A stretch of 64,000 bases of DNA. Origin: Patescibacteria group bacterium (GTDB lineage: Bacteria > Patescibacteriota > Microgenomatia > UBA1400 > MFAQ01). Under the pieces are notes generated by a model. The model saw only the letters and a list, made by a program, of their open reading frames with translations. It had not been told where the DNA came from and searched no databases. Both the position numbers and the translations under genes were made by a program. Of this stretch, positions 55,957 to 64,000 are shown piece after piece; the first letter of the stretch is position 1, and each line of letters opens with the position of its first letter. The stretch lies in NCBI GenBank assembly GCA_018819325.1, contig JAHJQJ010000083.1, positions 1-64,000 of the forward strand, given 5' to 3'.

Positions 55957-58554
55957 TTAGGCGGTCTGGGGGTAGTGGCAGGTTTTGAATTTTTTGAGCG
56001 AACCGCACCAGCAAGGGTCGTTGCGACCAAGTTTTTTAGGTTTGGCCACCTCGGGAGAGGGAGTTGGTGGTGGAGTGGCGGGACGGGCTTGGATGCGGAA
56101 GATACGGCGGGCAATTTGACTGTCCATTTTGTTTAAGAGCGATTCGAACAAAGAGTAGGCTTCTTTTTTGTACTCTACTACCGGGTCTTTTTGAGCGTAA
56201 CCTCTTAGACCGATGCCGTCCCGCAGTGAGTCTAGGGTGTCTAGGTGTTGCATCCAGAGCTCGTCGTAGGTTCCTAGTTGGACGAATTTTTCTGCTTCTC
56301 TGGTTGTTTCTTTACCCAACCCCAGCTCTTGCTCTTTTCTTGCTTGGGCTACTATGTTGTTGAATAATTTGTTAATTTCTTTTGGGGTTTGACCTACCAA
56401 CCTTTTTTCTAAAGGATCAGCCGACTGAGGGTGTAGGGGTAAGATTAGCTGGAACTCTTTTATTAAACGATCGGCGTCATCTTTGGTTAACTTATCAAAA
56501 TAGGGAACAAGAAGGTTGTCTACTTCTTGGGCAAGAAGTTCATCTGTCTCTTGCTTTAAACCGCTTGAGTCGTTTATTTTTTCTAGTATTTGTTGGCGTT
56601 TCTTGTAGAAAATGTCTCTGTGTTTGTTTAAAACGCCGTCGTACTCGACCACGTTTTTTCTTTGATCAAAGTGGAAAGATTCTACCTTAGCTTGGGCTGT
56701 TTCTATGGCTTTGGAAACCATACCTGCTTCTAGGGGTTGATCTTCCGGGACTTTTAGTAGATCCATTAACCTTGAAACACGGTCACCACCAAAGATACGC
56801 ATAATATCATCCCCTAGTGAAACGTAAAAGCGTGACGATCCGGGGTCACCCTGACGGCCGGACCTGCCCCTGAACTGGTTGTCTATTCTTCTGGACTCGT
56901 GTCTGACGGCGCCAATAATATGGAGACCACCCAGCTTTACAACTTTTTGGTGTTCTTTTTGCCAATCGGCTTTGGTTCTACCAGACGGATCGCCACCCAA
57001 AACTATGTCTACTCCCCTGCCAGCTATATTAGTAGCCACGGTGACACCACCTACTCTACCGGCTTGGGAGATTATTTCTGCTTCGTTTTCGTGATTTTTA
57101 GCATTTAGAACTTGATGTTTTACTCTTTTCTTTTTTAGGAATTGAGTAATTATTTGGTTTTGGTCTATTGATTTTGTACCAATAAGAATGGGTTGGCCCT
57201 TTTTATTTCTTTCTATTATTTCTTGAACGATTTTGGAGTATTTAGCTGCCTGGGTTTTATAAACAATGTCTTGATTGTCCGTTCTTTGTACTGGTTGATT
57301 GGTGGGAATAACGACTACGTCTAGGTCGTAGATTTTTTTAAACTCTACTTTTTCGGTAACGGCGGTACCTGTCATGCCAGCCAGTTTTTGGTACATTCTG
57401 AAATAGTTTTGTAAAGAAATGGTGGCTAAGGTTTTTGATTCTTGCTGAATTTTTACGCCCTCTTTTGCCTCTATAGCTTGATGAAGTCCGTCGGAGTAAC
57501 GCCTGCCGTACATTAACCTGCCGGTGTGTTCGTCTACTATTATTATTTGGTCATCTTTGACCACGTAGTCTTTGTCTTTGGCGAACAAGGTTCTAGATTT
57601 TAAGGCTTGCTCTATGTGGTGCAGGGTTTGGTAGTCTTGCTCGTATAAATTTTCTACTTTTAGAATTTTTTCTACTTTTCTTAGACCGTGGTCGGTAAGA
57701 TTGACGGTTCTTTGTTTTTCGTCTAAGTCGTAATCGGTGTCTTTTGAGAGAGAGGTAATAAGTTGAGAGAATTGGTAGTATTTTTGGGTTGGTTCGGAGT
57801 CTGGGGCGGAAATAATTAATGGAGTTCTGGCCTCGTCTATTAAAATTGAGTCAACCTCGTCTACTATGGCAAAGTGGTGCTCACGCTGGACCTGGCCTTC
57901 TAAGCTTCTGGCCATGTTGTCTCTTAGATAGTCAAAACCAAACTCATTATTGGTGCCGTAGGTTATGTCTGCTTTGTAGGCCTCACGTCTAGAGCAAGGT
58001 TTTAGGTTATGTAGTCTTTTATCGTGGTGAGTTTTGTCTTGGTAGTCAGGATCGTAGATAGAAGCGGGCTGGTCTCCCTTGCCGGAATAGATCACACCGG
58101 TGGAAAGACCTAAAAGGTGAAAGGCTGGGGCCATCCAACCCGCGTCTCTTTGGGCTAGATAGTCGTTGACGGTAACCAGATGAACGCCGCGGCCGGTGAG
58201 GGCGTTTAAGGCAATGGCAAGAATGGCGGACAGGGTTTTACCCTCCCCTGTTTTCTGCTCGGCAATTTTTCCCTGGTGAAAAGCAATGGCGGCCATGAGT
58301 TGAACGTCGAAGGCGCGCATACTTGTAGTTCTTTTGGCGGCTTCACGGGTAAGTGCGTAAACTTGAGGCAAGATATCGTCTAATGTCTTGCCTTGAGATA
58401 ATTCTTTTTTTAACTTGCCTATTTCTGCCTTGAGTTGACTGTCCTTAAGCTTAGACACACCCGATTCAAGATTGTTAATAAGGTCAACGGTTGCTTGGAA
58501 TTTGCTTAGGTCTTTTTGATTTGAGTCAAAGAGGCCTTTTAGTTTTTGGAACAT
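55957..58554 (-). CDS. secA: Protein translocase ATPase SecA
   Basis: An 865-residue protein with Walker A AEQKTGEGKTLSAILA, Walker B FAIVDEVDSILIDEARTPLI, the pre-protein crosslinking region and the helicase motif GGLHIIGAVRHESRRIDNQF. The C-terminal zinc-binding SEC-C motif GRNDPCWCGSLKKFKTCH is intact. It powers export through SecYEG. Length is typical. TATAAT ends 7 nt before the ATG, and repeats lie directly upstream (58578-58639). Exports of TasA-like and other signal-peptide proteins in this window depend on it. Confidence 0.97.
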   Translation of the reverse strand: MFQKLKGLFDSNQKDLSKFQATVDLINNLESGVSKLKDSQLKAEIGKLKKELSQGKTLDDILPQVYALTREAAKRTTSMRAFDVQLMAAIAFHQGKIAEQKTGEGKTLSAILAIALNALTGRGVHLVTVNDYLAQRDAGWMAPAFHLLGLSTGVIYSGKGDQPASIYDPDYQDKTHHDKRLHNLKPCSRREAYKADITYGTNNEFGFDYLRDNMARSLEGQVQREHHFAIVDEVDSILIDEARTPLIISAPDSEPTQKYYQFSQLITSLSKDTDYDLDEKQRTVNLTDHGLRKVEKILKVENLYEQDYQTLHHIEQALKSRTLFAKDKDYVVKDDQIIIVDEHTGRLMYGRRYSDGLHQAIEAKEGVKIQQESKTLATISLQNYFRMYQKLAGMTGTAVTEKVEFKKIYDLDVVVIPTNQPVQRTDNQDIVYKTQAAKYSKIVQEIIERNKKGQPILIGTKSIDQNQIITQFLKKKRVKHQVLNAKNHENEAEIISQAGRVGGVTVATNIAGRGVDIVLGGDPSGRTKADWQKEHQKVVKLGGLHIIGAVRHESRRIDNQFRGRSGRQGDPGSSRFYVSLGDDIMRIFGGDRVSRLMDLLKVPEDQPLEAGMVSKAIETAQAKVESFHFDQRKNVVEYDGVLNKHRDIFYKKRQQILEKINDSSGLKQETDELLAQEVDNLLVPYFDKLTKDDADRLIKEFQLILPLHPQSADPLEKRLVGQTPKEINKLFNNIVAQARKEQELGLGKETTREAEKFVQLGTYDELWMQHLDTLDSLRDGIGLRGYAQKDPVVEYKKEAYSLFESLLNKMDSQIARRIFRIQARPATPPPTPSPEVAKPKKLGRNDPCWCGSLKKFKTCHYPQTA

Positions 58555-58577
58555 TGTAGTAATTATAACGCGTTCTT

Positions 58578-58639
58578 GTCATTCTGGCTTATCCAGAATC
58601 GATTCTGGATGCGTTCGAAGACTCACTTACCAGAATGAC
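58578..58639. repeat. Two family 1 palindromes upstream of secA
   Basis: gtcattctggcttatccaga plus atc (58578-58600) is followed directly by gattctggatgcgttcgaag... (58601-58639). The second is a 39-bp element exactly matching, in reverse complement, 40582-40620. The second copy enters the 3' end of the spermidine-synthase-like gene. Confidence 0.85.
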
Positions 58640-59276
58640 GAAAAAAGGAGATGACTAGATTGGAGGGGGTGCGGCAAGTGGTGGTAGTGAAGAATTTGTT
58701 TAGTTTTTTTAAGAATTCAAGGGTTTTTTGCTTGTGATTGTCCCAGAATAAACGGTTTATAAGCACTACATGGCCAATTTTTTTTAAGGTTTTTAAGAAT
58801 TTTATGTCTTCAAATACAGTGGGGATTCTGTAGCCCTGGTAGCAATCTACCAGGATTAAATCGTACACCTCCCTGTCATTCCCGCGCAGGCGGGAATCCA
58901 TAACAAACTTTTCTGCGTCTTGGTTGATTATTTTTAAGTTGGGGATTTTACCTATTCCAAAGTACTCCTTGGCTATTTTTATGACCACGGGGTCTATTTC
59001 TACACCTGTCATTTTGGCTTTGGGCCATTTTTTACTTATTACCTTGGCAACAGAGCCAGCACCAAAACCCAAAATCAAGACAGAAGAAAAACACACTTCC
59101 GAAGTGTGTTTTTTTAGGGCTTTGGCCCAGATTTTTTCTATTACTTGACCGGACTGGGTTAGATTTCCCATGTCTAGTCTTAGTTGGCCAGAAAAATTAA
59201 CCAGTTGGATTTTGGTGTTGAATTTTGACTTGAAGGTTTTGATTACTTCTGGGGCAAAGTATGCTTTTACAGACAT
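58623..59276 (-). CDS. Spermidine-synthase-like SAM-fold protein with repeat inserts
   Basis: A 217-residue protein with a Rossmann SAM-type core (VLILGFGAGSVAKVISKKWP, MTGVEIDPVVIKIAKEYFG, IINQDAEKF, YDLILVDCYQGY) as in spermidine synthases and related methyltransferases. Catalytic Asp residues for polyamine synthesis are not certain. Two parts come from DNA repeats: MDSRLRGNDREV (58875-58900) inserted between the Asp loop and the next strand, and the C-terminal FFRHSGK (58623-58639). A hairpin (59090-59110) encodes KKHTSEVCF. The gene thus carries three repeat scars and may be under weak selection. Confidence 0.78.
   Translation of the reverse strand: MSVKAYFAPEVIKTFKSKFNTKIQLVNFSGQLRLDMGNLTQSGQVIEKIWAKALKKHTSEVCFSSVLILGFGAGSVAKVISKKWPKAKMTGVEIDPVVIKIAKEYFGIGKIPNLKIINQDAEKFVMDSRLRGNDREVYDLILVDCYQGYRIPTVFEDIKFLKTLKKIGHVVLINRLFWDNHKQKTLEFLKKLNKFFTTTTCRTPSNLVISFFRHSGK
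58875..58900. repeat. GTCATTCCCGC-type palindrome inside a gene
   Basis: gtcattcccgcgcaggcggg followed by aatcca, identical in its core to 40539-40563, translated in frame as MDSRLRGND. Confidence 0.8.
59090..59110. repeat. Perfect hairpin inside the spermidine-synthase-like gene
   Basis: AACACACTTC-C-GAAGTGTGTT followed by a T-run on the plus strand; it looks like an antisense terminator. The core resembles the hairpin at 7188-7210. Confidence 0.6.
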
Positions 59277-59277
59277 G

Positions 59278-60324
59278 TTAGTTTGACTCTTGGCGGATTT
59301 TGGTGGCTAGGTTGGCCCAGACTTGGTAACGAGCTTTTATTTTACTACTGGTTATTTTAGCGGGGACGACGTTTTCTGCTGTAAAAGCATGGTTTAGCAA
59401 AGCGGCGGCGGCCATGTCTCTTTCTATTATTGAGTCGGCACCAGAAAGAATAACTACTACACTCACACTTTCTCTTTCGGCGGTAACTATGGTGGAATAA
59501 CCGGCGTTTTCTGTGTAGGCAATTTTTAAACCGGTTACACCCGGGTAGACGCCAAGTAAGCCGTTCCAGTTGGGAAGATAGTAGTGATCATGAAATTGGG
59601 TTTTTTCTATATCTTGGTTGTCTGAGACGGCACTTTTAAGTATTTCTGGATAATTTTGTTGCACGTTGTGGATAAGTTTGGCTATGTCTTCTAAATTTGA
59701 GTACTGTTTTTGATCATCTAGTCCGTCTGGGTTGGTAAATCGGCTGTTTGTCATGTTTAAGTTTTGAGCTTTTTTGTTCATTAAATCAACAAAATCGGTA
59801 AGAGGTTCACCATATAGGCTGGCAACCCCCTCGGCTAAGGTTTGAGCGGCGTCGTTGGCCGATGTAGCTACGGAGGCTCTAACCAAATCGCTTACCGTTA
59901 ACTGTTCGCCTGGTTTTAAACCTAAAATTGTAGGGACTTTGTTAACACTGTTTACGGTAGCAGTTATATATTGCTCAGGATTAACTAAATCTAGAGCAAC
60001 CTGTGTGGTTAGTAATTTGGTAAAGGAGGCTGGTGAGAAAGATTTTTGTTGATTTTTAGCGGCGTAAACTATTTGAGTTTCAGAGTTATATGAGAGATAG
60101 CGCGGAATGTTATTTAAGCTTGGTAGTGTTTCTGATTTAGAGTAATCTAAATTTTGAACTTTAGATATTTTTGGGAGAATTTTTGAGGTTAAGTCGAGTG
60201 AATGGGAACTTTTGGGAGAAATCAAGCTGGGTGAAAAAAAGAAATACAAGAAATAAGCAACACCTATAAGACTAATTAGAAATAGCAACAGGGAGGGAAG
60301 TTTATTTAACTTTATTTTCACCAT
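59278..60324 (-). CDS. D-alanyl-D-alanine carboxypeptidase (S11), variant KTG box
   Basis: A 348-residue protein with an N-terminal membrane helix and a penicillin-binding fold: SxxK in SPASFTKLLTT, SxN in VATSANDAAQ, and the third box in VTGLKIAYTENAGYST, where KTG has become KIA. The family trims peptidoglycan stem peptides. Replacement of the Thr-Gly in the third box could lower activity or change specificity. A short C-terminal soluble part remains. It overlaps serS by 23 bp. Confidence 0.88.
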   Translation of the reverse strand: MVKIKLNKLPSLLLFLISLIGVAYFLYFFFSPSLISPKSSHSLDLTSKILPKISKVQNLDYSKSETLPSLNNIPRYLSYNSETQIVYAAKNQQKSFSPASFTKLLTTQVALDLVNPEQYITATVNSVNKVPTILGLKPGEQLTVSDLVRASVATSANDAAQTLAEGVASLYGEPLTDFVDLMNKKAQNLNMTNSRFTNPDGLDDQKQYSNLEDIAKLIHNVQQNYPEILKSAVSDNQDIEKTQFHDHYYLPNWNGLLGVYPGVTGLKIAYTENAGYSTIVTAERESVSVVVILSGADSIIERDMAAAALLNHAFTAENVVPAKITSSKIKARYQVWANLATKIRQESN

Positions 60325-61594
60325 TAATTACTTCTTTACCCATGTAAGGCACTAAGACTGGGGGGACTTTAATAGAACCGTCTTCTTGTTGATATGTTTC
60401 CCAAACAGCTATAAGAGCTCTAACTGAAGGTAGGGCGGTGTTGTTTAACATATGAACAAACTTGGTTTCGCCCTTACTGGTTACGTATTTGATATTGGCT
60501 CTTCTTGCTTGAAAATCGGTCATGATGGAGTCTGAGCCGGTTTCACCGTAACTGTTTCTGCCAGGCATCCAGGTTTCTAGGTCATATTTTTTGGCTTGTG
60601 GCTCCCCCATGTCACCAGTACACATAAGCATAACTTGATAATGCAAACCTAGGTCTTGTAAAATTTCTTCTGAGAATTCTAGCATTTTTTCGTGCCATTT
60701 TATTGATTCGTTTAGATCATTCTTACAAATTACTACTTGTTCTATTTTAGTGAACTCGTGGACTCTGTAAAAACCTTTGGTGTCTTTACCGTAGTTGCCT
60801 ATTTCTCTTCTATAACAGGGCGAGTAGCCTACCATTTTTATGGGTAGATCCTTTTCTTTAAAGGTCTCACCAGCATACATGGAAACCAGTGGAACCTCGG
60901 CAGTTCCGGATAGGAAGTATTCATTGTCTGGATCGGTTTCGTCTGATGCCAACTTGTAAGCTTCTGATTCGCCCCAAGGAAAGTGGCCGGAATTAATAAA
61001 TGTCTGTCGTTTAGTTATTACTGGAGGGATGATTGGGGTGTAACCTTTTTCTACAAATTTTTTCAAGGCAAACTGCATCAGGGCGTTTTGCATTAAGACA
61101 GCGTCATTTTTTAGATAGTAACCTCTAAACCCAGCTACCTTGGATCCCCGTTCCAAATCGAGCATGTTTAAGTTTGTACCAAGTTCAATGTGGTTTTTGG
61201 GCTTAAAATCAAACCTTGGTTTCTCACCCCAAGTTTTAACTTGTCTATTGCCAGATTCGTCCTTGCCAATTGGCACGTCGTCTAGTGGAACGTTAGGAAC
61301 CTGAAGCATAAGCTGTCCAAACTCTGTTTCTGTTTGCTTTAGTTGTGGTTCAATGTCTTGTAGGGCTTTTTTTTGCTCGGCGGCTTTTTTTAAAAGATCA
61401 TCAGTTCTTTTTTGTTTAAGTTTATCGTTTAGAGTATTTCTTTGAGCACGTAAGACTTGGACAGTACCCATTAGCTGACGGCGTTTTATGTCTATTTCTA
61501 GTAGATTACCAACCACCTTGGGGTTTAGACCCTTATTGGTGCAGGCTGTCTCTACCTTTTTTTTATTTTCTCTAATAAAATTAATATCAAGCAT
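60302..61594 (-). CDS. serS: Seryl-tRNA synthetase
   Basis: A 430-residue class II enzyme: N-terminal coiled-coil arm (residues ~30-105), then TERPLxG-like GTAEVPLVSMYAGE, motif 2 YSPCYRREIGNYGKDTKGFY RVHEFTKIEQV and motif 3 LPSVRALIAVWETYQQEDGS. It charges tRNA-Ser and tRNA-Sec-like acceptors. TATACT ends 7 nt before the ATG, so the message may be leaderless. The 3' end overlaps the carboxypeptidase gene. Confidence 0.96.
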   Translation of the reverse strand: MLDINFIRENKKKVETACTNKGLNPKVVGNLLEIDIKRRQLMGTVQVLRAQRNTLNDKLKQKRTDDLLKKAAEQKKALQDIEPQLKQTETEFGQLMLQVPNVPLDDVPIGKDESGNRQVKTWGEKPRFDFKPKNHIELGTNLNMLDLERGSKVAGFRGYYLKNDAVLMQNALMQFALKKFVEKGYTPIIPPVITKRQTFINSGHFPWGESEAYKLASDETDPDNEYFLSGTAEVPLVSMYAGETFKEKDLPIKMVGYSPCYRREIGNYGKDTKGFYRVHEFTKIEQVVICKNDLNESIKWHEKMLEFSEEILQDLGLHYQVMLMCTGDMGEPQAKKYDLETWMPGRNSYGETGSDSIMTDFQARRANIKYVTSKGETKFVHMLNNTALPSVRALIAVWETYQQEDGSIKVPPVLVPYMGKEVINGENKVK

Positions 61595-61627
61595 ATTCTG
61601 TAGTATATCACTAGTGTTTTTTGAGTA

Positions 61628-61657
61628 TTGACAACATGTTGTACAACATGTTACTAT
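61628..61657 (+). promoter_or_regulatory. Promoter and 20-bp operator of the VapBC-like pair
   Basis: TTGACA (61628-61633), an 18-bp spacer and TACTAT (61652-61657) lie 6 nt before the ATG at 61664. The spacer is filled by the perfect 20-bp palindrome AACATGTTGTACAACATGTT (61633-61652), an ideal site for an RHH antitoxin dimer pair. Confidence 0.88.
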
Positions 61658-61663
61658 TAATGT

Positions 61664-61915
61664 ATGCTAAGAACATATTTATATATTCCCCAAGACCTAA
61701 ATACAAAAATAAACACTTTGTCCGCAAACCAAAAGGTAAGCAAAGCAGAACTGATTCGACAAGCTTTAAGGGCGGGCTTAAAAAGGTTAGATACAGGAAC
61801 TTCTAGTTCTGTTGAGTTATTATTAAAATTGAAAGACATAGGGGGTAGGCATGATTTAAAAGGGCCTGCTGATTTAACCAAAAACATGGATAACTATTTA
61901 TGGAAAGCAAAGTAG
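61664..61915 (+). CDS. Ribbon-helix-helix (CopG/VapB-type) antitoxin
   Basis: An 83-residue protein: LRTYLYIPQDLNTKINTLSA then KVSKAELIRQALRAGLKRLD, a ribbon-helix-helix, then a flexible C-terminus (GGRHDLKGPADLTKNMDNYLW) likely to cover the toxin. It overlaps the PIN gene by 16 bp. It is preceded by a leaderless promoter with a 20-bp palindrome that it probably binds. Confidence 0.88.
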   Translation: MLRTYLYIPQDLNTKINTLSANQKVSKAELIRQALRAGLKRLDTGTSSSVELLLKLKDIGGRHDLKGPADLTKNMDNYLWKAK

Positions 61916-62349
61916 GCAGACTTTTAATAGTGGTGGATGCCGATGCAATTGTGGCTCAAGTTTTTAAAGGAGATTCTAACCATGCGCGAGCAACAGAAAT
62001 TGTCCAAAAACTAATGAAGGCTGGGGTAAAAATTATCTACCCCGTAACGGCTGTGTGTGAAGCCGTGACCGTAATTCAAAGAGTATTAGGTAGTAAGATA
62101 GTGGCGCGCGAAACAGCTAAACTTTTTACCGAGTCTGACACCAGTGTGGTAAATGTGAATGGAGAAATTTATTTTAAGGCCGTAAGTAAATATTTTTCAA
62201 ATGCAGTAAGCAAAAAAGATACTATTTTTGACTGTTGCGTGGCAGCAGTTGCTGATGAATACCAAGCTGACGCTATTTTCAGCTTTGATGCTTTTTATAA
62301 GAAAAAGGGCTTTGTTCTTGCCTCTGAGCTAGTTAAAGACCTAAACTAG
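61900..62349 (+). CDS. PIN-domain toxin (VapC-like)
   Basis: A 149-residue protein with the PIN acidic residues in VVDADAIVAQVFKGD, VTAVCEAVTVIQ, TIFDCCVAAVADEYQADAIF and SFDAFYKKKGF. PIN toxins cleave tRNA or rRNA. The ATG at 61900 lies inside the antitoxin gene (16-bp overlap), typical for VapBC. The 3' end overlaps the convergent HD gene by 17 bp. Confidence 0.88.
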   Translation: MESKVGRLLIVVDADAIVAQVFKGDSNHARATEIVQKLMKAGVKIIYPVTAVCEAVTVIQRVLGSKIVARETAKLFTESDTSVVNVNGEIYFKAVSKYFSNAVSKKDTIFDCCVAAVADEYQADAIFSFDAFYKKKGFVLASELVKDLN

Positions 62350-62896
62350 AGGAAATATCTTGCAGGGCTTTTAGGCAGATTTCTATAAACTGGGGAAGTT
62401 TTATGCCTAGTTTTTCTTCTGACATTTCTGCTGGTTCACGGTGAGCGCCGGTAGCAAAGGCTTTTTGCTTCCATTTTTTTAAGACTGAGTCTACGGAAAC
62501 ACTGGCTAGTTTCTTGTCTGGTTTAACCAAAGCACAGGCAATAATAAGGCCAGATAAATCATCGGAGCAATATAAGGCCCAGTCTAGTTTGGAGACTGGT
62601 TCTGGGGCATTTTTTTGCCAGCCCCAAGCGTGAGCTTTAATAGCCTGAATAATTTTTTTGTCTGCATTTATATTCCCAAGTTCTTCAAAAATTTTGCTGG
62701 GGTGTTTCTCTGGTTCCTTGGCAAACATTTCGTAGTCGGCGTCGTGAAGTAAACCCACCAACCCCCACAAGTCCTCGTCTTCTTTAAAGTATTTAGCCAA
62801 GGCCCGCATTTGAACCTCTACTGCCAGCATGTGTTTTACCAAGTTTTTGTTCTTAGTCCAGTTTTCTACTAGTTCTAACGCTTGATCTCGAGTCAT
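62333..62896 (-). CDS. HD-domain phosphohydrolase
   Basis: A 187-residue protein with the HD metal motifs: NLVKHMLAVEVQMRAL (first His), LVGLLHDADYEMF (HD), AIKAHAWGW (His) and YCSDDLSGLIIACAL (Asp). Family members hydrolyse nucleotides or phosphoesters. It starts 2 bp after the lysS stop, so it is in the same operon. Substrate is unknown. Confidence 0.88.
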   Translation of the reverse strand: MTRDQALELVENWTKNKNLVKHMLAVEVQMRALAKYFKEDEDLWGLVGLLHDADYEMFAKEPEKHPSKIFEELGNINADKKIIQAIKAHAWGWQKNAPEPVSKLDWALYCSDDLSGLIIACALVKPDKKLASVSVDSVLKKWKQKAFATGAHREPAEMSEEKLGIKLPQFIEICLKALQDISSSLGL

Positions 62897-62898
62897 GA

Positions 62899-64000
62899 TT
62901 ATTTTTTTGGTTTAAGTGTGGGGAAAATGATGGTATCTTTTAGGTTATCACTGTCAGTGATAATGGCAGTGAAACGATCTATGCCCATTCCCCAACCAGC
63001 TGTTGGGGGCATGCCGTATTCCAGGGCTCGAATGTAGTCCTCGTCCATCATTTGGGCTTCCTCGAAGCCTGCATCGGCTAATTTTTTTTCTTCTTCCCAA
63101 CGTGCCTTTTGGTCAACTGGATTATTTAGCTCTGAGTAAGCATTGAAAACTTCAAAACCTGATATGAGCAAGGCGACACTGGCGACCTTGCTTGGTTCGT
63201 CTGGTTTTCTTTTGGCTAGGGGTTTGGCTTCGTATGGGTGATCAATTAGGAAAACGGGGCCTTTGATTTTGGGGCGAGAGTAGGTTTTGTAGAGTTCATC
63301 TAGGACATTAGCATAGCCGGTTATTCCCTTAAGATCGATTTTTATTTTCTTTTCCTTGATGGTTTTAAGTAAATCTGTTTCTGTAACAACTTTGTCGATG
63401 TCTATGTTTGTATCTTTTAGAACTATTCTACGGAAGGTGATTCTTTTCCAAGGGGGTTTGAAGTTTATTTTTCGTCCTTGGTAGATTATTTGGTAACTAC
63501 CGGCAACTTCTTTGACTGCTTTACTTAACATGTCTTCTGAAAGATCCATTAGGTCATTGTAGTCTGCGTAAGCCCAGTAAAACTCTATTTGGGTAAATTC
63601 TGGGTTGTGCTGGCGATCTATACCTTCGTTTCTGAAGTCTTTGGACACCTCGTAGACCTTTTCGTAACCACCCACAATGAGCCGTTTTAGATAAAGTTCA
63701 TTGGCAATACGAAGATAGAAATTGGCTTTTAAGGCATTGTGAAAGGTAGTAAAGGGTTTGGCGGTAGCACCACCATAGATTGGCTGGAGAATGGGTGTTT
63801 CCACTTCGCTAAAACCGTGGTTGTCTAAGTATTTTCTGAAATATGAAAGGAGCCTGGTGCGGGTATCGAAGACCTTTCTGACGTCTGGATTTATAAGCAG
63901 GTCAACGTATCTCTGACGATAGCGTTCTTCGATATCTTTTAACCCATGCCACTGACTGGGTAAAGGTCTAAGTGACTTGGTGAGCAAGGTGAAACTGTTT
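62899..64000 (-). CDS. lysS: Lysyl-tRNA synthetase, class II, N-terminus beyond window
   Basis: The frame runs off the window end: it stays open through 64000 (…SFTLLTKSLRPLPSQWHG), so the N-terminal OB-fold of about 130-150 residues is missing. Visible parts are motif 1 (ETPILQPIYGGATAKPF), motif 2 (FRNEGIDRQHNPEFTQIEFY) and motif 3 (GMPPTAGWGMGIDRFTAIIT). It charges tRNA-Lys. The TTG near 63987 is not a true start. It is followed by the HD gene after 2 bp. Confidence 0.96.
   Translation of the reverse strand, partial: NSFTLLTKSLRPLPSQWHGLKDIEERYRQRYVDLLINPDVRKVFDTRTRLLSYFRKYLDNHGFSEVETPILQPIYGGATAKPFTTFHNALKANFYLRIANELYLKRLIVGGYEKVYEVSKDFRNEGIDRQHNPEFTQIEFYWAYADYNDLMDLSEDMLSKAVKEVAGSYQIIYQGRKINFKPPWKRITFRRIVLKDTNIDIDKVVTETDLLKTIKEKKIKIDLKGITGYANVLDELYKTYSRPKIKGPVFLIDHPYEAKPLAKRKPDEPSKVASVALLISGFEVFNAYSELNNPVDQKARWEEEKKLADAGFEEAQMMDEDYIRALEYGMPPTAGWGMGIDRFTAIITDSDNLKDTIIFPTLKPKK

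Overview
The window looks like a piece of a Candidate Phyla Radiation (Patescibacteria) genome, most likely Microgenomates-like. That is an inference from overall character, not from a marker tree. The supports are a compact AT-rich gene set dense in membrane glycosyltransferases; a 23S rRNA gene carrying two short group I introns; an rRNA operon (tRNA-Ala, 23S, 5S) with no 16S gene in front; repeated SipW/TasA-type genes; and many small toxin-antitoxin and Fic loci. UGA is an ordinary stop and a full RF2 gene (prfB) is present, so this is not a UGA-recoded CPR lineage.

Layout. 1-14.6 kb (mostly minus strand): a surface-glycoconjugate region with a Wzx-type flippase, a YfhO/PTPS-related membrane protein, GT39-type and PIG-V-like mannosyltransferases, and polyprenyl-phosphate GT2 enzymes. 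It is interrupted by a Phd/RelE pair and an AlkA-type glycosylase. 14.8-21.9 kb: an integron-like array. Six minus-strand genes (GH5 glycosidase, duplicated membrane protein, metallophosphoesterase, three unknown anchored or small proteins) alternate with attC-like imperfect palindromes, and a frameshifted tyrosine recombinase points the other way at the array head. 22-27.5 kb: trmD and envelope or secreted proteins. 27.6-31.7 kb: 5S, 23S with two introns, tRNA-Ala(UGC), processing stem. 31.8-40.4 kb: VanZ-like, lamin-tail protein, an FtsE-FtsX-peptidoglycan hydrolase operon whose M23 domain appears circularly permuted, prfB, and a MacAB-type exporter. 40.8-43.6 kb: DNA repair (UDG-like, Nfo), cyclophilin and small proteins. 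43.7-56 kb: accessory region with LytR_C protein, BRO and KilA-N remnants, DUF4143 ATPase, three Fic proteins, BRO-N protein, AbiE-type pair, a deoxyribosyltransferase-RHH fusion and a doubled TasA/SipW operon. 56-64 kb: secA, a spermidine-synthase-like protein, D,D-carboxypeptidase, serS, VapBC-like pair, HD hydrolase, and lysS running off the end.

Two genome-wide themes emerge. First, many first-in-operon genes have a -10 box ending 6 or 7 nt before the ATG, which implies widespread leaderless transcription; I used this to choose several starts. Second, three families of short palindromic repeats are scattered through the window, and some copies sit in frame inside genes (trmD twice, a PTPS-related protein, a spermidine-synthase-like protein, an Ig-domain protein), adding peptide inserts.
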